From NCBI GenBank assembly GCA_030407005.1, contig JAUDYN010000002.1, positions 3,658,001 to 3,722,000 of the forward strand: a DNA stretch of 64,000 bases, read 5' to 3'. Made by a program: the position numbers and the translations under genes. The first letter of the stretch is position 1. Each line of letters begins with the position of its first letter. Below, piece after piece: positions 51,038 to 62,088 of this stretch. The notes under the pieces are model-generated. The model ran no database searches. It saw only the letters and a list, made by a program, of their open reading frames with translations, and was not told the DNA's origin. The DNA comes from Desarmillaria ectypa (taxonomy: Eukaryota; Basidiomycota; Agaricomycetes; Agaricales; Physalacriaceae).

Positions 51038-51094
51038 TGTGCAGTATAAATGCAATGTTCGCGCTGCTCGATGACACGCCAGATCTCTCCATAA

Positions 51095-53657
51095 ATGTCA
51101 TTTCACGCACAAATACGACGCCGTCAAAGTCAAAGACGCGCTCGAAGGCGAATAACTGCGTATTCTTCTCTGTCTATCACATTCTTCACTATACTCGCGA
51201 TTATATGTCTATGTCCGGCCTCTGTAAAGGCGAGTTCTACTGATGATAGAATTGATGGACCTGTCATTGGTATTGGTATGTGTCCTTTCATTATTCAGTG
51301 TCGTTCATTCTAAGCACTACTCTCACAGACCTGGGAACCACGTATTCCTGTGTTGGGTGAGAATTTATCTTACATATTTCTTACATATTTTCTGATAATG
51401 CGATCATAGGGTACAGCAAGGCGATCGTGTAGAAATCATCGCAAACGACCAGGGTCATCGTATCACACCGTCTTGGGTTAGCTTCAAGGACGATGAAAGA
51501 TTGTAAGTCAGCTTCTTCAGCTAGGTGCTTAATGAGTGTACCAACTCCTCTTTCCTAAGAATCGGGGAGAGCGCCAAACACGCATTTCATTCCAATCCGC
51601 ACAATACGGTTTTCGACGCCAAGCGTTTAATCGGCCGTAGGGTCGAAGACCCAGACGTACAGAAGGATATCAAGCACTGGCCTTTCAAAGTCCAGGAGAA
51701 GAACGGAAAGCCCGCGATTTCTGTGCAATATAACGGCGAGACGCGCGACTTTGTACGTTTTATCCAGGCGTGTACGAGAATATTAACGCTGATATGAATA
51801 TCTAGTATCCCGAAGAGATCAGCGCCATGGTACTCTCCAGGATGAAGGAGATAGCCGAATCGTATCTGGGAGAAAAAGTCTCGCACGCTGTAGTCACTGT
51901 TCCTGCGTGTAAGAGGATCTTCTTTCGATAGTTGGGTAGCTGTTCATCACTTCACGCTAGACTTCAATGATGCCCAACGCCAGGCCACGAAAGATGCGGG
52001 AACGATTGCCGGACTCAACGTCCTTCGTGTCATGAGTGAGCCAACCGCTGCTGCCCTCGCCTACGGCCTCAACAAGAAAGGCTCCGAATCCAAGATCATC
52101 GTCTATGATCTTGGTGGAGGAACTTTTGACGTATCTTTGCTCTCCATCGAAAATGGCGTTTTCGAGGTTCTGGCCACAGCCGGGGACACCCACCTTGGAG
52201 GTGAAGACTTTGACAATCGCGTCATCGACCATCTGGTGAAGAAGTACAAGCAGAAGACAGGGACTGACGCTTCGACAAACCAGAAGACGATGGGAAAGCT
52301 GAAGAAGGAGGTGGAGAACGCCAAGCGTACGCTGTCTATGCAGCAAAGCACTCGAATCGAGATTGAGAGCTTCGAGAATGGGAACGATTTCTCGGAAACG
52401 CTGACGAGGGCCAAGTTCGAAGAGCTCAATATGAGTCTTTTCAGGAAGACTATGAAACCTGTTGGACAGGTTCTAAAGGATGCGGACATTTCCAAGGATG
52501 ACATCGACGAAGTGTGTCATTTCATGTTCCTCAACCCGCTCTTTGTCTGATGGTACTTCACTCAGATCGTCCTCGTTGGCGGATCCACACGGATTCCCAA
52601 AATTCAGCAAATGCTCAAGGATTATTTTGGAAAAGAGCCATCGAAGGGTATCAATCCTGATGAGGCTGTCGCATACGGTGCTGCCGTACAAGGGGGCATC
52701 CTTTCTGGTATCGAAACAGGAGCGATCGTAGTAGACGTCTGTCCTCTGACACTGGGTATTGAAACAACCGGCGGCGTAATGACAAAACTCATCCCTCGTA
52801 ACACTATTATCCCAACACGCAAAAGTCAAATGTATGTATCCAGTTATGTGGTGGAACATCCCACTGATTAAATTTCTTGTAGTTTCTCTACCGCAGCCGA
52901 TAACCAGCCCACTGTCCTTATTCAAGTCTTCGAGGGAGAGAGGGGGATGACGCAGGACAATAACCTCTTGGGCAAATTTGAATTGACAGGCATCCCGCCG
53001 GCTCCGCGAGGCGTTCCTCAGATTGAAGTAACCTTTGAAGTCGATACTAATGGTATCATGAAAGTGTCCGCTGCTGATAAGGGAACGTGCGTTTTTTCTT
53101 GTTTTCCCAGTCAGGAACGTGCACTTATTAGATGTGATAGCGGGAAAACGGAGAGCATCACTATCAAGAATGAAAAAGGTCGTCTTAGTCAAGAGGAGAT
53201 TGACAGGATGGTTGTGGAGGGCGAGAGATTTGCCGAACAGGTTGGGTAACATTGACATTTGAGGTTTTTTTGCTAACCTGACCTACCCCAATTAGGATAA
53301 GCTTCAAAGGGAGCAGACGGAAGCATTGAATGCCTTGTCATCGTTCATCTACGGACTCAAAAGTCAAATGAACGACCAAGAGGGACTTGGAGGAAAGCTC
53401 GACACATCCGACAAGAAAACAGTTTCGGAGGTAATTCGTAAGACTATAGATTGGATCGAGGATAGCGGACCCAGTGCTACCACAGAGGATTTGGAGGAAA
53501 AATTAGCTGGTAAGCGGGAGCAGATATTGTTTCGTTTCACTTCAAATTGACAGTATACGCAGAGATTCAAAGTACTATAAATCCCATTACCGCCAAGCTT
53601 TATCAGTCATCAGGTCTACAAGAATCAGAATGGGGGCGCCCTGATGATGAGTTGTAG
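51095..53657 (+). CDS. KAR2: ER Hsp70 chaperone BiP/Kar2
   Basis: Luminal ER chaperone for translocation, folding and the unfolded protein response. Start at 51095; a basic n-region ([12 protein letters not shown]) is followed by a hydrophobic signal core ([20 protein letters not shown]). Then the Hsp70 ATPase domain: [12 protein letters not shown] across an intron, [59 protein letters not shown] and [17 protein letters not shown], then linker [20 protein letters not shown], substrate domain [20 protein letters not shown] and lid. Around ten short introns. The C-terminus is EWGRPDDEL, so the ER-retrieval signal is DDEL, a variant of HDEL known to work in some yeasts. The intact Hsp70 motifs suggest an active protein. 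Confidence 0.94.
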
Positions 53658-54450
53658 ATGCACGTACCGTATAGCATACCCAGCATTATACATCTAGCAT
53701 CCTATTTTATTGCAAGGACAACTTGAAAAGTTCGAGAGAGACAACCGGTGTTTTCGGATCGTAAAAATGATAGCCGGCAGCTCTTGCTCAAATGACGTCA
53801 TATCCGATCAGGATTTCCACGTGTCCTGGTCTCAACCTTGTTCAATGCTTTATTCCCTCCTTGGTTAATCCGAGACAACACACAGCGCACTAAATCCGTA
53901 GCTCTGGGATTTAACGACAGCACCCAATTTCAGATGGGAATCACTTTATCCCGACGCAAAGCCCGTTTTGATCGACCTATGAGAAAAATCATCAGTGGCA
54001 CAATGCTGCGGCGAAGACCTTGGTATTAATCTTAGGGCAGCGGTCTGCTTCCCTCCTCCATTTTAGGCTCGGTACAACCAAAATCAAATGGGTATGTACG
54101 CATTTAAAAAATTCAAGATCTACCATAAATCTCAGTCTACCAGGAACCCATTTTTTCTTCTGTGTCTGAAATGAGGCTAGCAATGTATTGTTCTTGGTAT
54201 CAGCCGCACCCTATACTCGTAATATCTAGCTACTCTATGAGCCGACGCGTTTCCTATTCTGGGTCTAACAAAGCCTTTCGTCTTGTCTTGAAAACCCCGT
54301 CATGGTTGTATCTGGATCTTTTATCTTGAATGTTTTTACTTTTTTGTTTTCTTCCTCCTTTTCCTGCGGGACATAGGAGAGTGCGTCGATTCTCTTAAAT
54401 AGGCTGGCCATTCTCAGTACCCCAACCATATCCTCTACCCATTATTCACC
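53658..54450. other. intergenic region
   Basis: About 800 bp. Contains a CACGTG at 53818-53823. The right end has T/C-rich tracts just before the terpene synthase start, a common fungal promoter feature. No gene recognised. Confidence 0.4.
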
Positions 54451-55832
54451 ATGGCCATCGAAACCCCTACCGAGACCAAGCGCCCTACTTCGTTCATTCT
54501 GCCTGACCTTGTCTCTCACTGCACCTTCCCACTCGTATACCATCCCAACGGGGACGCCATTGCCGCTCAATCCGTGAAGTGGCTCGACACCAACTGCCCG
54601 GACTTAAACGCCAAGCAGCGAGCAGCTCTCTATGGGCTTCAGGCCGGCGAATTGACGGCTTACTGCTACAACACCTCTTCCGACGCGCGTCTGCGGGTCG
54701 TCTCTGACTTTATGAACTATCTCTTTCACCTGTGAGTCTAACTTTGATCAGTTTTTCCCCACGATGCTAACGCGCCACGGCTAGGGATAACATCAGTGAT
54801 GGCATGATGACTAAAGAAACTGACGTTCTCGCCGATTGCGTTATGAATGCGCTCTGGTTCAGCGACTTTTACAAGCCCACCGTTAGAAGCGACCATACCC
54901 AGCCGGAGGAAGAAATGAATGCGGGAAAACTTGCTAGGGAGTAAGTCTTGACTTCATGTGCTCCGCCAATTTCATGGACTAATTTCTACTCGTCCCGTAG
55001 CTTTTGGGCGCGCTGCATTCCCGATGCTGGGCCTGGTGCGCAAGCCCGCTTCAAGGAGACCCTCGAGTTATTCTTTGAAGCGGTCAACATTCAAGCCCTT
55101 GATCGTGATCGAGGCATCATTCCCGACCTTGAGTCGTACATCGACGTTAGAAGGGACACGTCTGGTGCATCTGGCTTCTTTACCACTCCAACACTATTTG
55201 CTGATATAATGGAATAGGCTGCAAGCCGTGCTGGGCGTTGATAGAGTGAGTTTACGACCTAGCTGTCTTCTAGTCTGCACACTAATTAATACTTAGATAC
55301 GCCCTTGACATCGATCTCCCCGACGAGGTTGCTGAAAACGAGGTCATTCAGGCGCTGAACCAGCACACAAATGATCTTGTTACTTGGTCCAATGTAAGCA
55401 GCCCTTCTCTCACACTCAACTTCTTCGCCTTATGGTACATTTTTAGGATATCTTTTCTTACAACGTCGAGCAATCCCGCGGAGATACCCATAATATGATC
55501 GTCATCATGATGGTTTATCATGGAAAGACTCTTCAGGAAGCCGTCGACTTCGTCGGAGAGCGCTGCCGGAACACCATCGACGCCTTTATTGAAGGCACGA
55601 AGCATGTACCGTCATGGGGTCCCGAGATTGACCCCATCGTTAAAAAGTACATACAAGGGCTTCAGGATTGGATTGTGGGGTACGGCTTTTTGGATTGTGT
55701 CTCCTGGATTGTACTAAGAGCTATTTATCCAGATCACTTCATTGGAGTTTTATGACGACCCGGTACTTTGGCGATGGCGGAGCCGAGGTCAAGAAGACAC
55801 GATTTGTGCAGCTTCTCCCCCTTAAGAAATAG
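54451..55832 (+). CDS. sesquiterpene synthase (1,11-cyclising, protoilludene-type clade)
   Basis: Class I terpene cyclase that converts farnesyl diphosphate to a sesquiterpene. Seven exons (54451-54731, 54785-54940, 55001-55164, 55218-55245, 55297-55393, 55447-55679, 55733-55832) sum to 352 residues, the normal size. Motifs: FILPDLVSHCTFPLVY near the N-terminus, YLFHLDNISDGM (Asp-rich metal site DNISD), YIDVRRDTSGCKPCWALIEY, WSNDIFSYNVEQSRGDTHNM (the NSE triad), DWIVGSLHWSF and TTRYFGDGG (the RY pair). Exon 4 is only 28 nt and is needed to make the GCKPCWALIE segment. Motif spelling is closest to mushroom delta-6-protoilludene synthases. No P450, transferase or regulator gene lies within several kb, so a cluster is not evident here. 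Confidence 0.92.
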
Positions 55833-56054
55833 AGATTTAAATAATTCAGGCGGGACCTTAGTTCAAAATTTCGGTAGCTTTGCGTATTCGTAAATATGTA
55901 TCTTTTCCGTGTACTGTAACTTAGGTTGTGGAATATAAGTACCAGAATTATGTCCGCTGACATAAACCCTTACACACTCTTGACGTCATTCCCACGACCT
56001 TCCTCATATAAGAACCACTGTGAGACATAATGCTCTTCTATCCCACAGTCTGCA

Positions 56055-57295
56055 ATGAACACGCTCTTTCGGCGCACCAGTGTTCCCCTTCTTGCCCGCC
56101 ATGCTCTGTCAAGGCCTTCAGTATCGCCTTTGTTATTTTTGAAGTCCCGGACTGTCGCTAGTACCGTGTCCAACCGCCCTGCAAGCCAAACCTTTGAGCA
56201 CACTGCTACTAATATCAAGGAAGAAGCCGGAAATGCCGCCTCGGATGTAGCAAAGATTATCGCCGGTGCTAATGTCACTCGAGAGGATTCCGTTAAGCCT
56301 AATAATTCCACTTTTGTATGTGAACCTGCTCTTTGTTCGTTTGCCTGGGCTGAAAATGAATATACGCCAGTTGGGGATCACCGGTGCTATCGCGTCTTCT
56401 GTGCCTAAGCCCGCGATGGTGTTTGGGCTAGCTGGTACAATGGATTTTATACGCGTTAGTTCTTACAGGCTAATTCCGCCTAGGTACACTTCCATACGTC
56501 GGTGCCTCTGCTACGACCGTCTATCTAGCTCAACAAGCAGGACATGCAGCTAGTGGTATGGTGACAAAGATAGATCCCGGAGTCGCTATTACCATCCTTG
56601 ATCAAGCCTTAAATGTGCAAATGACTTACGGAGCGGTAATGCTCTCATTCCTCGGTGAGTTATCTTTACAATTATATTGAGATTTCAGATCTAATATTGA
56701 GCCCTTGTTCTAGGTGCTATACATTGGGGGATGGAGTTCGCAGGTTATGGCGGGCAAAAGGGCTATTCTCGCCTGATGTTAGGTGCCGCGCCTATGCTGG
56801 TTGCCTGGCCAAGTCTTGCGCTTGATCCCATGGCAGCCTTGACGGCTCAATGGGTTGGCTTCACCGCCCTGTGGTGGGCCGACGCTAAGGCCACAAGCAA
56901 TGGGTGGGGTACGTTCAAGTTCATTTCTGTGGAATTACAAAAATCTCATTTCTACCCCGACGATAGCGCCGGCTTGGTATTCACAGTATCGTTTCTACTT
57001 GTCCGTGCTCGTCGGTACATGGTATGTACTACCTGGCTGAATTCAGGACTTCGTTCTGATCGTATCTTTCGCACGCAGCATCATCGGCTCTCTTGCCGGA
57101 ACTTCGTATTACGGCCCCGTCGCCGGACATGGATTCTTGTCCCATGACCTCGAACTCACCCGCGAATTAAGGAGAGAACTCAGCTCCGAAACCAAACACA
57201 AGATTCCTGGCGTAATCGAGGCAGCTCCTGCGACTTCAGGTCAACCGGGTTTCGTAACCATCAAGAAAAAAGATACAGAGGAAAAGAAGAATTGA
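56055..57295 (+). CDS. DUF3429/TMEM69-like mitochondrial membrane protein
   Basis: Probable mitochondrial inner-membrane protein of unknown function. A basic presequence-like N-terminus (MNTLFRRTSVPLLARHAL) suits mitochondrial import. After the first intron: GITGAIASSVPKPAMVFGLA, GTLPYVGASATTVYLAQQAG, YGAVMLSFLGAIHWGMEFAG (the characteristic LGAIHWG stretch), KGYSRLMLGAAPMLVAWPSL, PMAALTAQWVGFTALWWADA, APAWYSQYRFYLSVLVGT. These form about five membrane segments, as in DUF3429/TMEM69 proteins. C-terminus TIKKKDTEEKKN. About four short introns; exon boundaries around 56940 and 57020 are approximate. Confidence 0.8.
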
Positions 57296-57855
57296 AGAAC
57301 GTGCGTCATGAGACATGAATTTGGAACAATTGGTTGTACTACTAGTATAAGTCAAATCGTCGAATGTATTTTTGTAACAGAATGTCGATAGTATATCTAC
57401 CCATTCGCGCTGCTATTTGTTTAGTCGGAGATTTGGCAGGAGCCTTTTAAGGTAAGTCTTTTTCGGATTATTTTCATGCCGGTAAGATTTTATTCGGCAG
57501 TAATGTCATTTTACGGCCTTTTACGGGAAAAGGTTAATGCAGAATGTCCACAGCACGGCATCAATTTTTACATGCATATGGAAATCTTCAGCACATCAGT
57601 TGAATCATTCAAGCCTCACAGATCGATGAAGAATCTGGGCAGGATATGTAAGAAGAGCACCAGCACCCGCTTTCTAGATCAAAGACATTATATGAAAGCA
57701 CGTCTGATAACTCATCATGACGAAGGTTCGTTCTTGTTCTTCATGGAACCACCCTTGCTTTTAGGACTGCGGTCATCGTCCAGGTTTATGTAGCCCGGCG
57801 TCTACACAAGTATCAGTATATTTTTACGTTCCTACTTAATATTCACGTCCGTAGT
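57296..57855. other. 3' intergenic region between convergent genes
   Basis: Between the stop codons of the DUF3429 gene and the F-box/WD40 gene. A minus-strand stretch near 57721-57801 reads as a plausible exon end (YINLDDDRSPKSKGG), but the WD40 gene already ends convincingly at 57856, so it is not included. Confidence 0.35.
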
Positions 57856-60072
57856 CTAGAGCTGTATAAAACTCGTATCTATCCCATGCGAAAAATCCCA
57901 TATACAAATCCGCTGATTGACCTGTGAGTAAATATCATGAAATCAAGGCAAACTTGAAGGATCTCACCTGATCTTCGCCACAGGAAACGATCTATTAGGT
58001 GTTAGGTAGGTCAATTACATGTATGGCAGATGAACATGGCAAACCTTTGTGCAGTCGAAACCAATGCAGAATATCCGTCCAGTGTGTCCTCCACTTAGAT
58101 CAGCTACTAGGGCACCGGTCTTACGGTCCCAGACCTAGATGGTAGAAGGTTGAATAAATGAGCGCGAGAGGCGTGCTACTGTCGCCTACCTTGATAGTCA
58201 AGTCATAACTTCCACTCATTACAAAATCATCCCCTAGTGCTACACTCCTCACCAGGTCTCCATGCATGCACCTTGTCTCTACATGAGACGAAGCCGCTGC
58301 CGCCGGCTGAACGTTCGTACTCCCACAGGTTCGGCAAACGTGACCTCCCGCTAGGCCGCCCGCTAGAGGAAATGTTGCTGTCAATGGCGTATTTGTCGCT
58401 GGAGCATTCCCTTCTAACGGGACATCAGGCGAAGTAGACCATCCTTGCAAAGTCGTGATATCGAACAGACGCAGATGTTTATCTGAAGATCCTGATAATA
58501 CATACGGCAGTTTGAAGTCGATGGAAGCAATCCTGTCGTAGAGTCAGTCCCGGTTTAAGCGGCCCAAAAGTAAGTAATACGCACCCTCGGGTGTGGTGGT
58601 TTTCAAATGTCCGTAAAAGGCTGCCTGTTTTCGTATCCCAGAGTCGTACGGAACGATCTCCAGATCCTGAGACGATAAGGGTCGGAGAAAGGGAAACTGC
58701 ATTAACTGCAGCTCGATGGGCACCAAGTCTAAATTCTGGTTCAAGGTCAGGGAAGCTATATGTCCTCACGTAACGGTCTATGAAAATTTTCAGTAAGCGG
58801 TCTAGGCGATTGAGAAACTCAAACAGACCTTTAGAACATGAAACTAGACGTTCGTCGTCGAAGCGTACACACAGTACGCTGTCTTCATGGTCAGAAATAA
58901 CTTTGACCAACTCGTTCTTCTCTAGATCCCACACAACCACTCTGCGGTCGCTTCCAGCGCTGGCAAGGAGGCCATTATATACGCAGATACTGAGCACAGA
59001 ACTCGAATGAACCTCGCCGACAACTCTTTCCACCAAACCAGTGGATAAATTCCACTCTCGAACAGTTTTGTCCCGAGATCCGGTAAACAAAACTTGAACG
59101 CCAGTGGAAGGGTAAGTATAGAGCTGTAAACAATAGATAGTGTTAGTATGGGCATTCGCAGGGGCCCCGCGTGTTTGCAGGGCAGAGAGTCGGTATGATG
59201 GGGATAAAACGCGGTTGTGAAGTCGGACATGAGTTTGGTGGAGTAGTTTGTAGTCAGATTTTAAGAATGAAGACGGCCCGAGAGTTTTCAGAACAGGCGG
59301 CGCAGAGTGGCGAGAATTTATAGATGAGCTCCCGCCGGCCCGGGGATGGGCACTTTCTCGTCTACTACTCGCGGAGGCTTCAAATAGAAATGTGTTGCCA
59401 TCGGAAGACATCGAGGCAAAGCCAGAATCCAGCTCGGCGACAGTATGCATCATCGATGACTCCACACGAGCTGTTTCTACGTCTGACATCAACGAATCTG
59501 CCACTTCGTCTTCATCAGCTTCCTCGTCAGAGTCACCCATACCCTCATCATCGGAATCCTGCCATGCCTCCGAACTTTTGGGAGTATCGAACGCGTGCGT
59601 TCTCGGTGGTTGTCGCCACTTCCAGCCACGGGATAGACACAGATTCTTCCATAGAGATTGGTCATTGGCCAGTATCTGCCAACGTCGACAGACCAGAGCA
59701 CAGGTTAAAAGGGTTTCTGCAGATAGATGTGAGAATATCTGCAAAGAGACTTCTGTGGGTAGAGACTAGTGGAAAGTCAGCCTGAGCACGGTGAATAAGT
59801 GCGGTATGACTTACGCCAACTACATCAAACTGTAGCAAGGGCGCTAGTCGCCGTTGGATGGTGGCTAGACGAGACCTTGGCAAAGATGCTAATAGTCTAT
59901 ATGCCAGCTCTGCAGCTACATTAGAAAGAACAAAATTGTGGAAAGTCGACAGACCTTCGCACTCTTGCATCGAGTTCACCGACATCCCTGACAACAGCGA
60001 CTCGGCATTTTTGGGAAACGGAGCGGCAGCCGTCTGCCAGCTATCCTCGTCCGTGTATCCTTCATCGTGCAT
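57856..60072 (-). CDS. F-box/WD40-repeat protein
   Basis: Likely substrate receptor of an SCF ubiquitin ligase. Start MHDEGYTDEDSWQTAAAPFP at 60072, a helical region LLASLPRSRLATIQRRLAPL, then an F-box (LQIFSHLSAETLLTCALVCR followed by RWQILANDQSLWKNLCLSRG). An acidic linker (DSDDEGMGDSDEEADEDE) precedes a seven-blade-type propeller: VLFTGSRDKTVREWNL, GLLASAGSDRRVVVWDLEKN, RLVSCSKDRYVRTYSFPDLE, LIVSGSGDRSVRLWDTKTG, PYVLSGSSDKHLRLFDI, DDFVMSGSYDLTIKVWDRKT and KIVSCGEDQRICIWDFSHG. It ends DTSFIQL at 57856-57858. This order (F-box, acid stretch, WD repeats) is like Cdc4/Met30-family proteins, but the exact orthologue is not assigned. At least six introns. Confidence 0.87.
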
Positions 60073-60419
60073 CGATGCTCGTCGCAGGTGCTTGATACAA
60101 GAAACTTTGAAGTGGTCGGTCCTGGGTTAGAAGTCCTTGATTTGCAGAGTTGGTCGCGATGGGGCAAGTCAAGACTTATGTCCACGCGAGTTCCGATCAG
60201 ATCGCAAATTCAAAATTACACGGCAGATACTCCAAATTTGGACTCAGAAACAGCACGTTATTACTACCGCGTACATCTACAAAAAATTTCTATTTCTTCT
60301 TCATTGGTAAGCTCTGGCAAGCCTAAGTTCATCACCTTCAAACGAGGCTCATCACAGAACGGTACCCAACCTAGAAAGAAATAAGACGTTGAGAATTCCA
60401 TTGACAAATATATTATAAA
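60073..60419. other. intergenic region
   Basis: About 350 bp between the F-box/WD40 start and the AHA1 stop. No supported gene; the open frame at 60067-60384 is incidental. Confidence 0.4.
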
Positions 60420-61855
60420 TTATGAGGAAGAGAAAAAGGGTATAGTGAATGCAGCAGCAAGGATCAAAACTGTAACAGCGACAACAGGAACGAGAGATGA
60501 ACGGGATTTTGCGTTGAGCTTTTTGATGACTCGCGGCTTCGGTTTTGGAGTATACGAGGGGACATAAGGAATTAATTGAACATACCCAATAGATTTGAAT
60601 CCATGAATGCTGCGATAAGGAGGATCAGCGAAGCCTCAGCTCGAAAGATGCTGCACTTACTAGTACCCCTCTAAATTCCGCTTGATCTCGTCCTCCATAC
60701 CGAGTGGGACACCAGACAGGGTGAAGGTAACCTTGGTCGAATCTTCTGATTGATCAAGTGTCGTGGTCAAGGTCGCGACATGATCTGAAGCACACAAGTT
60801 CAAAAAGGAGACGTTCATAGGAAAAATGTTCAGCCTCACCTGATGGCCACGTAGGGCTGGAAAGAGCCCAAGTCTGTACTATCTCTTTCGGTGGTGTGAG
60901 GGAGATATATCTCCCTTTCACGCCACCTCCAAATAGACTAAACTCCGTGTCCGGTTTAGCCGCAGACTATCAACACTTTCAGTAGAGAGGAAATGACGTA
61001 TCGTGTGAGGGCATACCTGTGCAGCAGCTCGAGTCCAAATCGGAATCCTCTTTTCATCCGTGAGCAAACCAAAGAGATCGTCGGCCGCAGCCATGAAGGT
61101 TCCATCGACAGTGACTGTAGCTGTATTAACTGCCTTGGGCTCCTTCTTCACAGGCTTCGGCGCGGCTTCAGGTGCGGGCGAGGGCGCGGAAGTCGACGAG
61201 GTCGAGGGTGGTGTCGCCGCTGCCGGTCCCGGTGTATTAGCACGACTCGGTTCCGTACTGACAGTCAAATCCTTCCCATGCGTCTCGAAAATGGCAGCAG
61301 GGAATTTGGCAAACACGTCCTCAAGCATTTTAGGAATATTCGCTTTGGCCATCGAGTACAATTTGTTGATTTCTGGAGATGGTGCAGTCGTAAGGGACCA
61401 AAAGAACTGATGATTGGTGTTAGATAAGTAACTGGGCACGATAATAAGAAATCTGCACGGACTTGGTATTGGCTGAGACCGTCCAGAGTAATCTCATGGG
61501 ACACCTCAGGAATGTCGAGGCGCCCCTTGACCTCGGTGCCGTCGCTAGTCGTACCCTCCCATTCTAGAGCAAGTTCACAATCGTAGATTGTGATAAGTCT
61601 AATCACAAAAAGAATTGATCACTGTGCCAGCTCTGTAAAAAGATACACGTACTTGGACTTTCTTTGACCCAGTTCGACATCGCCAGATACATTGAAGACC
61701 TTTGATATCCAGACTGCCTCACCTTCTTTATCACCTTCCGCCCTCAAGCCCGTCAGCTCCTGTTCAAACCAATCCTGTCCCCACTTTGTAATGTCTTTGT
61801 TTTTCCAGTGCCAGTTAGCTGTCGTAGGCGGAAGAGGTGCGGGAGGAGCCGCCAT
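60420..61855 (-). CDS. AHA1: Aha1-type Hsp90 co-chaperone with C-terminal hydrophobic tail
   Basis: Activator of Hsp90 ATPase. Start MAAPPAPLPPTTANWHWKNK at 61855, where NWHW matches the N-terminal Aha1 motif, then DITKWGQDWFEQELTGL, WISKVFNVSGDVELGQRKSK, LITIYDCELALEWEG and LDIPEVSHEITLDGLSQYQ. A Pro/Ala linker (SAPSPAPEAAPKPVKKEPK) precedes the C-terminal Aha1/START-like domain: VTVDGTFMAAADDLFGLLTD, RIPIWTRAAAQ, EFSLFGGGVKGRYISLTPPK and NLEGYYIHGFKSIG. Instead of ending there, the same exon runs on in frame through a basic stretch (KPKPRVIKKLNAKSRS) into about 20 hydrophobic residues (LVPVVAVTVLILAAAFTIPF) and ends FSSS at 60420. Usual Aha1 proteins lack this, so it may be tail-anchored. 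Confidence 0.9.
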
Positions 61856-62088
61856 CGGTGTCGTTTACGCAAGAAATTGGACGTGGAGAAATGAGAGATG
61901 TGAAAGAGATAAACTGGGGAGATGACGATCTTGACGGTACTGGACAAAAAGCGCGTAACAAAATTTCGATGGACTTCCAGCATTTTCTGGATACTTCCCT
62001 CTTTGGAAATGCCTCTCATCAAAAAAGATCATCGAAGATTTCTACACTAAGCAAACACTAAAATACAGACAAATGATTCAATACACGA
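61856..62088. other. AHA1 5' flank / SNF2-gene 3' flank
   Basis: About 230 bp between the AHA1 start codon and the stop codon of the SNF2-family gene on the same strand; should contain the AHA1 promoter. Incidental open frames only. Confidence 0.4.

Larger units (their letters stand above)
49226..51094. other. intergenic region with weak hypothetical frame
   Basis: Apart from the tRNA-like locus (49832-49908) no gene is assigned. A minus-strand frame at 50166-50468 looks protein-like (FKTFEESLDMQNQSQYNSRY, FEILIGLKDPCGKPLDL) and a second one at 50827-51033 begins MSSPERTRFAQDMWVAMSN. I could not join them with a confident intron chain or recognise a family. The right end is the BiP promoter. 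Confidence 0.35.

Noticed and set aside
57476..57801. Extra last exon for the F-box/WD40 gene or a small plus-strand gene
   Set aside because: The WD40 frame already ends with a typical DTSFIQL stop, and phase-compatible splicing to this stretch would need loss of the final WD motif.
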